In this document: in pieces, positions 34,870 through 39,666 of the stretch
Numbering within the stretch: position 1 is the stretch's first letter
Layout of the letters: each line of letters begins with the position of its first letter
Source: JALHSW01 sp038321755
GTDB lineage: Bacteria; Actinomycetota; Acidimicrobiia; IMCC26256; PALSA-555
NCBI GenBank assembly: GCA_038321755.1
Contig: JBBQFJ010000011.1
Coordinates: 1-39,666, forward strand
Length of the DNA: 39,666 bases
Direction: 5' to 3'
The notes under the pieces: generated by a model
The model's database searches: none
The model's input: only the letters and a program-made list of their open reading frames with translations
Told to the model about the DNA's origin: nothing
Program-made: the position numbers and the translations under genes

Positions 34870-36639
34870 TCAGCCGCGCGGAAGGAGGGTTCGGAGCTGC
34901 GCCGCCAGGCCGCTGATGTCCGGCGAGCCCAGGCCGGTGATCGGGTCCCAACCCGGAGCGGCGGCGTACTGCTCGTTGCTGCCCTCCTTGGTGTCGTGGA
35001 ACGCAGCGGCGTACGCGGTCGGGTCGTCCCCGATCTGGTACAGCAGCGTCTTGAGCGAGCCGTCGGGGAAGCCCCCGGCGTTCGCGCGCAGGTACTGCTT
35101 GACGAGCGCCATCGATCCGGCCCAGAAGGGCGCGGCCGCGCTGGTGCCGCTCGCGACGAGCTTGACGACGCGGCCCTTGTACCAGACGCCGATCGCGAGG
35201 TTCAGCAGATCGCTCGCAGGACCCGCGACGTCGGGCACGACGCGCGTGGTGCCGTTCGCGTGGACGACGGAGTCGAGCTGCCAGGAGGGGCGAGGCAGGT
35301 ACAGGCTGATCCCGCCCCCCGCGCCGATCGCGCTCTGCGGCTCCTGCCAGACCGACTCGCTGAGCGAGCTGCCGTTCTGGAGCAGGGTCGTGCCGCCGAC
35401 GCCGAGCACGGAGCTGCTCGACGCCGGGTAGTCGACGCTCAGGTGCCGGTCGCTCGTGTCGCCGTTCTGGTTGTTGCAGTCGTAGGGGCCGACGTCGCCC
35501 GAGGAGGCGAACATGTCGACGCCGGAGGCTTCCGCCGCGGCGTACGACGGCTCACTGTTCCGGAGTCGCTCCGGACCGTTCTGGAGCTCGCAGCTGCCCC
35601 AGCTCATCGACAGGATCGACGCCCGGTGGTCCTGGGCCACCTGGTTGACGATCCGGTCCATCGCCGAGCCGTGGTTGCGGGTCGAGTAGTTGAGGATGGT
35701 CGCGGCGGGCGCGAGCGCCCGCACCATCTCGAGGTCGAGCGCGACCTCGATGGCGGGGTTGGCGTCCCAGTTCGGTTGGTCGGAGGTCGGCGCGGCGGGC
35801 TGCACCACGATCTCGTCATCGGGCGCGGTCTTCGTCGTGAAGTAGCTCGCCCACTTGTCGACCTCTTCGCCGTGGAGGGTCGCCAGCGACAGCACCGCCA
35901 CGGTCTCGCCGCGACCGTCGATGCCGGCCTTGGTGAGCGCGTCGGCGCCGTAGATGTGGGCCAGCTGCTGGGGGTCGAGGAATCCCGGGGTGGTGCTCGA
36001 CTGCCTCGCGACGTCGCGAGCCGCAGTGCCGGAGTGGAAGACGGGCCGGGTGTCGAGCCCGTCGACCTGCGTGATGACGTCGGCCAGGTCGGCCGGGATC
36101 TTCGGGTCGGCGGACGGGACGATCACGTGGGCGCCGTCGCTCGTGCGGTACTCGCCGAGTGTGACGTGGAACAACCGCTCGACCGATCGCACCGAGCCGG
36201 TCGCGAGGATCGCGGTGCGCTGGTCGAAGCGCTGCGTGACCGTGATGCCCGCCTGCGCGAGCCGGGCGACCGCAACATCGAGCCGCTCGCTCGGCAAGCC
36301 GAACTGCGCGCCGATCTGCGCGGGGGTCAGCCACTGCGGGTTCTCGGAGCGGTGCTGCGCGGCGACGAGCTGCTCGAGCTCAGCGGCGCCGGGAAAGTGG
36401 AGCAGAAGGGTGAGCGGGAGCATCTCGGCCGGGTCGGCGTGCCCGATCGGGTCGAGCCCGCCCGTCGGTGTGCCTCTCGGTGCGCCCGCCGTGTTGGCTC
36501 GGCTCGCCTCGCGCCGTGCAGTCGCGCCGGACACCGTGGTGCCGGCGAGGAGCGCGAGGGTCAACGTCGCGGCGACGGCGAGCACGCGGCCTGATCGAAC
36601 ATGGCCTGATCGAACATGGCCGGATCGGCGTGGGGTCAC
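34870..36639 (-). CDS. Secreted S53 (sedolisin/kumamolisin) serine-carboxyl protease
   Basis: 589 residues. A signal peptide spans about residues 1-41 (VRSGRVLAVAATLTLALLAG). A Pro-kumamolisin activation domain follows (WLTPAQIGAQFGLPSERLD; LFHVTLGEYR). The S53 catalytic site is complete: Glu298 and Asp302 in AIEVALDLEM, the oxyanion Asp382 in SSGDVG, and Ser500 in SGTSAAAP. The C-terminal DPITGLGSPD matches the calcium site. Such enzymes act extracellularly, usually at low pH, after removal of the propeptide. GTG start 1 bp after the upstream gene, so it is part of an operon with the membrane proteins before it and probably the TIR-WD40 gene after it. The start codon is followed by a repeated SGHVR. 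Confidence 0.93.
   Translation of the reverse strand: MTPRRSGHVRSGHVRSGRVLAVAATLTLALLAGTTVSGATARREASRANTAGAPRGTPTGGLDPIGHADPAEMLPLTLLLHFPGAAELEQLVAAQHRSENPQWLTPAQIGAQFGLPSERLDVAVARLAQAGITVTQRFDQRTAILATGSVRSVERLFHVTLGEYRTSDGAHVIVPSADPKIPADLADVITQVDGLDTRPVFHSGTAARDVARQSSTTPGFLDPQQLAHIYGADALTKAGIDGRGETVAVLSLATLHGEEVDKWASYFTTKTAPDDEIVVQPAAPTSDQPNWDANPAIEVALDLEMVRALAPAATILNYSTRNHGSAMDRIVNQVAQDHRASILSMSWGSCELQNGPERLRNSEPSYAAAEASGVDMFASSGDVGPYDCNNQNGDTSDRHLSVDYPASSSSVLGVGGTTLLQNGSSLSESVWQEPQSAIGAGGGISLYLPRPSWQLDSVVHANGTTRVVPDVAGPASDLLNLAIGVWYKGRVVKLVASGTSAAAPFWAGSMALVKQYLRANAGGFPDGSLKTLLYQIGDDPTAYAAAFHDTKEGSNEQYAAAPGWDPITGLGSPDISGLAAQLRTLLPRG
36588..36617 (-). repeat. 15-bp in-frame tandem repeat (x2) in S53 signal peptide
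   Basis: Two exact copies of GGCCTGATCGAACAT (plus strand) and a partial third encode the SGHVR-SGHVR-SG start of the protease N-terminus. Confidence 0.9.
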
Positions 36640-36640
36640 G

Positions 36641-37339
36641 TCAGGCCTTCCAGGTGAAGCTGGTGAGGATCGGCGACAGGTACCGCCGCAGGAGGCTGAT
36701 CTCGTTCGAGTCGTTCGTGCCGGTGATGACGTAGGACACGACCGCCGTGGTCCGGCCGTTCCCCGCGGCCGCCAACAGCACGATCGCCGGGTCCGATGGG
36801 CCTTGTGGTGTGTCGACCGTGCCGCGGTACGAGCCGCCCACCCCGAAAATGTTCCCGATCCTCGGCTGCGGGATGATCGTCTGCGGGTTCTGGTCGGCGG
36901 TCAGCCCGAGGATCGAGGTGGACAGCGTCTCCTGCTGGTCGTCGAGGGCGACCTGGGGACCGCCGTCGCGGGCGGACTGGAGCTGGACCAGTGCGGAGAC
37001 CTCGACGCCCGATGGGCGCGAGGTCTTCACTCGGAGGCGCAGCGTGTCCTGGCTCTGCTCCTCGAGCGCGAAGACCCGCACCGGGTACTCGAGCGAGACG
37101 CCGTGCGCGCGACTCGTCCAGCGCCTGAGTCCGGCTGCGGGCAGGACCGGCGGCGGACCCGGGCAGCGCTCCTGCACCGTGCACTTGGTGATCGTGGTGT
37201 CGGTCTCGCGCACCAGCGCGACGAACACGGCAGCCACGCACACCAGGGCGAGCGTCACCCAGAACGCGACGAGCACCACCCAATGGTCGAAGCGCGCGCC
37301 GCGGTCACCCGGCGGGGCGTACTTGACGGGTGCGCTCAT
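36641..37339 (-). CDS. Single-pass membrane protein with extracytoplasmic domain, unknown family
   Basis: 232 residues. A short cytoplasmic N-terminus and one transmembrane helix (WVVLVAFWVTLALVCVAAVF, about 20-42) precede an extracytoplasmic domain starting with two cysteines (ITKCTVQERCPG) that could form a disulfide. The domain contains HGVSLEYPVRVFALEEQSQD and a VVSYVITGTNDSNEI strand, vaguely like PsbP/LpqN-type lipoprotein domains, but I cannot assign it. ATG at 37339 overlaps the upstream stop (ATGA). It sits between the zinc-ribbon membrane protein and the S53 protease in the same tight gene run. Confidence 0.7.
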   Translation of the reverse strand: MSAPVKYAPPGDRGARFDHWVVLVAFWVTLALVCVAAVFVALVRETDTTITKCTVQERCPGPPPVLPAAGLRRWTSRAHGVSLEYPVRVFALEEQSQDTLRLRVKTSRPSGVEVSALVQLQSARDGGPQVALDDQQETLSTSILGLTADQNPQTIIPQPRIGNIFGVGGSYRGTVDTPQGPSDPAIVLLAAAGNGRTTAVVSYVITGTNDSNEISLLRRYLSPILTSFTWKA

Positions 37340-38565
37340 GCCCCGACCTCCGGAGTCGCGCCGGGCGTCGCAGTGCCGGGCGTCTCGATGCCGGGGGTCT
37401 CGATGCCGGGGGTCTCGATGCCGGGGGTCTCGATGCCGGGGGTCGAGGATTCGGACGACGCGCCCTTGGGCAGCGCCCGGAGCGCGACGCCGCAACGTGA
37501 GCAGAAGGTGTGCGTCGGAGTGTCGCGCCCGCAGTTCGCGCACGTGACGTCCGGACCGGGCTCGTACTCGTCGGCCTCGTCGAGCAGGCCGACGTGGATG
37601 GCGCGGCGGAGGAGCAGGAGACCGAGCGCGGCCAGGATCGCGAGGACGAGGGCGCGCACGAGGGAGCCGAGCACCTGCTGCGCGAGCGCCGCGGCGACGA
37701 CCACGACGATCGCGACCACGACACCGGTGATCGGGTGGCCGAGGAACCCGAGCGCGTTGCGGTCGCGTGTCGAGGCGCGGTAGCGAAGCCACATCGTGGC
37801 ACTCGCCCACCCGACTGCACCGGCGGCGATCACCGGCATCAGGATCCCGAGCTCGACCAGCCGCAGCGTCCACGCGCCGGTGTCCTGCTGCGGCTGGAGC
37901 CCGAGCTCGGTCAGCGGCCACGCGCTCACCAGCACGGTGGTCGACCAGAGCGCGACGGCCGATGCCGCGCCGAAGATCACCCCGTCGAGCACGTCGTTGA
38001 AGCGAGGGAGGCGGAGGAGCAGGAGTGGACCCGCGAGGGCCAACAGGACGCTCAGCACGGGAACGAGCACGACCCGCACGAGCGCGTTGGTGGTGCCGAT
38101 CCCGCTCCACCCCTGTTCGTCGAGCGCGGTGGAGAGGTGCTGCATCCACAGCCCGAGTCCGAGCCCACAGGCGGCTCCCCAGGCCATCGTGAGGCCGACC
38201 ACCACCAGGGGTTGGTCCTCGTAGACGTCGACGTCGACGAGGTACAGGAGGGTGAGCAGGGGGACGAGCACGGCCGCGGCGGCCAGCGCGACGGAGAAGA
38301 TGCCGGCGATGCCGAGGGCGAGGATCAGCGCGAGTCCCGAGACGAGCGCGACGCGGAACGCGGTCATCGCGTGGTTCGGGAGCTGCGGGAAGAGGGTCGA
38401 GGTGAACCGCAACGCCCACGCGGGCTCGTCGGGCGCCGCGGCGTACTGGCGGGTGCGTCGACCCGGGCCGGCGCCGGTGTACGCCGCGACACCGAGCTCG
38501 TTGCCGCAGCGGCAGCAGAAGCGATCAGCAGGGACCTCGTGGTCGCAGTAGCCGCAGGTCACCAT
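37336..38565 (-). CDS. Polytopic membrane protein with N- and C-terminal zinc ribbons
   Basis: 409 residues from ATG at 38565 (GGGGAG 6 nt upstream). A zinc ribbon at the N-terminus (VTCGYCDHEVPADRFCCRCG; Cys4, 7, 17 and 20) is followed by about nine or ten hydrophobic helices. A second zinc ribbon follows (CANCGRDTPTHTFCSRCG), then a repetitive TPGIE tail. No PrsW protease motifs (EExxK, HxxxD) are visible, so a protease call is not supported. Two ribbons on the same side of a membrane domain suggest a metal- or protein-binding scaffold. Its stop overlaps the next start (ATGA), placing it first in the four-gene run ending with TIR-WD40. Confidence 0.75.
   Translation of the reverse strand: MVTCGYCDHEVPADRFCCRCGNELGVAAYTGAGPGRRTRQYAAAPDEPAWALRFTSTLFPQLPNHAMTAFRVALVSGLALILALGIAGIFSVALAAAAVLVPLLTLLYLVDVDVYEDQPLVVVGLTMAWGAACGLGLGLWMQHLSTALDEQGWSGIGTTNALVRVVLVPVLSVLLALAGPLLLLRLPRFNDVLDGVIFGAASAVALWSTTVLVSAWPLTELGLQPQQDTGAWTLRLVELGILMPVIAAGAVGWASATMWLRYRASTRDRNALGFLGHPITGVVVAIVVVVAAALAQQVLGSLVRALVLAILAALGLLLLRRAIHVGLLDEADEYEPGPDVTCANCGRDTPTHTFCSRCGVALRALPKGASSESSTPGIETPGIETPGIETPGIETPGTATPGATPEVGA
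37382..37441 (-). repeat. 15-bp in-frame tandem repeat (x4), PGIET tail
   Basis: Four exact 15-bp units GTCTCGATGCCGGGG (plus strand), with degenerate flanking copies, encode the (PGIET) repeats at the C-terminus of the zinc-ribbon membrane protein. Exact copies suggest recent expansion by slippage. Confidence 0.93.
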
Positions 38566-38657
38566 CACCGTCTCCCCAGCCCGGATGAGCGGCGTATCTT
38601 GGCCGATCGGTCGCGCCAATGCACGCCCCCCCGTCGGCATGGGCCAACGTGGCGAGT

Positions 38658-39666
38658 TCAGGTGGGGGTCGAGGCCGGCCTGGGGAGGCGCTCGATCGCG
38701 AACCCGGCGCGGGCCATGAGGGCCGGGATGTTCCGCACGGTCTCGCGGTCGAGCTCACGGACGTCTTCAGGGAGAGCCTCCCAGTCGACGAGGTACGGCG
38801 TGGTGCGAGCGATCGGATCGCGCTCGGGCCCGGAGCGCCAGCCCTGGGCCTCGCGCTCCGCGACCCAGCGGAGGTGCTCCTCGTGTCCGAGGTCCTCGAC
38901 CTCCGCGGTCGAGAACGTGAAGTCGTCGGGGCGCGGGTCGTCGGCCACCACGATCCCGCAGCCGATCCGGCGCAGCTTCAGGACGATGTGGGTCGCCTGG
39001 TCGCGGTTCGAGACCTTCAGGGTCTCGGGCAGGTCATCCCAGGGCGCGAGCGACGGGTCGTCGGTGTCCCGTGTGCCCTCGGCGTGGCGCGCATGCACGT
39101 AGGACTCGTGCGCGGCGCGGGCGATCTGCTCGACGGTCCCACCGGCGACGAGCTCGCTCGTACAGGTGAGGTCCGGCAGCGAGACGGCACGGAGCGTCGT
39201 CCGGTCGGGTCCGTCCGCACCGCTGCGGTCGATGACGCCGGCGAGCGAGCCAGGTCGTGAGAGCGCGGCGATGATCGTCGAGCCGTGGGCCCGCGCCGCG
39301 TCCCGCAGGCCGAGCGCGACCTCGAGGGTGTCGCTCGAGTCCTCCAGGCACACGACGACAGTGGCCGCGCCCGCAGTCCCGCCCGGCGGGAACACAACGT
39401 CCGCGACCAGGGTCGGCGCGTCGAGGGGGCAATCGACGGCGACGACGCTCTCACCGAGCCACGGGTGGCGGGCGCGCAGCGTCGCGAGCCGCTCGGAGGC
39501 GTCGTCGCCGACGACGAGGACGGGCGATCCGGCGGGCAGGCCGTCGTCGCGACCGGGCGCATTGACGACCCCGCGCTCGCCCGGGGGCTCGGGGCCGACG
39601 ATGACGAGGCGCGTGCCGGGCTCCACGAAGTCGACGTGGAGCCGGCGGGCCCCCAGGTCGGGAACG
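38658..39666 (-). CDS. RyR-domain protein with Rossmann/TrkA-N-like N-terminal part (5' end outside window)
   Basis: About 336 residues are visible; the frame is open through the right window edge, so the start is missing (the GTG at 39626 is internal). The first part (EPGTRLVIVG, VLVVGDDASERLATLR, ATVVVCLEDSSDTLEVALGL) resembles a nucleotide-binding RCK/TrkA-N or CASTOR/POLLUX-type ion-channel regulatory domain. Two RyR-like modules follow: the first around AAHESYVHARHAEG to WDDLPETLKVSNRDQA, the second EEHLRWVAEREAQGWRSG to WEALPEDVRELDRETVRNIP. This combination is known in bacterial channel-associated proteins. It ends 92 bp before the zinc-ribbon membrane protein on the same strand. Co-transcription is possible but not shown; a weak promoter could lie in the gap. 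Confidence 0.75.
   Translation of the reverse strand, partial: VPDLGARRLHVDFVEPGTRLVIVGPEPPGERGVVNAPGRDDGLPAGSPVLVVGDDASERLATLRARHPWLGESVVAVDCPLDAPTLVADVVFPPGGTAGAATVVVCLEDSSDTLEVALGLRDAARAHGSTIIAALSRPGSLAGVIDRSGADGPDRTTLRAVSLPDLTCTSELVAGGTVEQIARAAHESYVHARHAEGTRDTDDPSLAPWDDLPETLKVSNRDQATHIVLKLRRIGCGIVVADDPRPDDFTFSTAEVEDLGHEEHLRWVAEREAQGWRSGPERDPIARTTPYLVDWEALPEDVRELDRETVRNIPALMARAGFAIERLPRPASTPT

Noticed and set aside
36161..36175. Third parS-like site (GTGACGTGGAACA)
   Set aside because: Only the right half matches; the palindrome is broken, and it lies inside the S53 gene far from parAB.
37382..37441. Possible CRISPR-like array
   Set aside because: Units are contiguous 15-bp tandem copies without spacers and lie in frame within a coding sequence.
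34516..37783. Large plus-strand frames opposite the S53 protease and membrane genes
   Set aside because: Same shadow effect; the minus strand carries the catalytic and transmembrane signatures.
37336..38565. PrsW-type intramembrane protease
   Set aside because: The required EExxK, FRxxxE and HxxxD motifs are not visible in the helices.

Overview
The window is the chromosomal replication-origin region of a high-GC Gram-positive bacterium of the phylum Actinomycetota. Gene content and order follow the Mycobacterium tuberculosis origin almost gene for gene: DUF6049 - murJ - (DegV, Ser/Thr kinase) - sigM-like sigma - membrane anti-sigma-like - trxB - trxA - cwlM-like - parB/parA - parS - rsmG - jag - yidC - yidD - rnpA - rpmH - dnaA - dnaN - recF - dciA - gyrB - gyrA - DUF3566 - tRNA-Ile - tRNA-Ala. 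The insertions (DegV and a free-standing kinase), the separate MurJ and the compact dnaA-dnaN intergenic region suggest a deep-branching lineage. Class Acidimicrobiia is my best guess, from gene order and protein features only.

Layout. 1-9.3 kb (+ strand): cell-envelope and redox genes. They comprise a lipid II flippase, a fatty-acid-binding DegV, a PknB-type kinase with an extracellular discoidin-like domain, an ECF sigma/membrane-protein pair, thioredoxin reductase and thioredoxin (with a SigR/SigH-like promoter in front of trxA), and a CwlM-like pseudo-amidase. 9.3-15.2 kb (- strand): parB and parA, two parS sites, then rsmG, jag, yidC, yidD, rnpA and rpmH. Most of these genes abut or overlap. 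15.2-24.3 kb (+ strand): dnaA, the oriC-like DnaA-box region, dnaN, recF, dciA, gyrB, gyrA. 24.3-31.7 kb: DUF3566, two tRNAs, a coupled 45-aa membrane peptide with a saccharopine-dehydrogenase-like oxidoreductase, a receiver-PAS-LuxR regulator, a secreted LPXTG-like protein, a PAP2/Aur1-like enzyme, a hotdog thioesterase and a thiolase.

31.7-39.7 kb is the accessory part. A compact minus-strand gene run is read from the right edge: a RyR-domain protein with a Rossmann-like N-terminal part (cut by the window end), a polytopic membrane protein with a zinc ribbon at each end, a single-pass membrane protein, a secreted S53 (sedolisin) protease, and a membrane-anchored TIR protein with 14 WD40 repeats. 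The last four are separated by -4, +1 and +28 bp, so they are probably one transcription unit. I do not recognise this combination as a described system. It is my main candidate for new biology.

Other points of interest are the rpmH/rnpA junction (no ATG, GTG or TTG start at the expected rnpA position, and an out-of-frame ATG 4 nt upstream of the rpmH start), the loss of zinc ligands in the CwlM-like protein, and repeated in-frame tandem repeats, often of 15 bp, in several unrelated genes. I saw no CRISPR array, insertion sequence, rRNA or prophage in the window.
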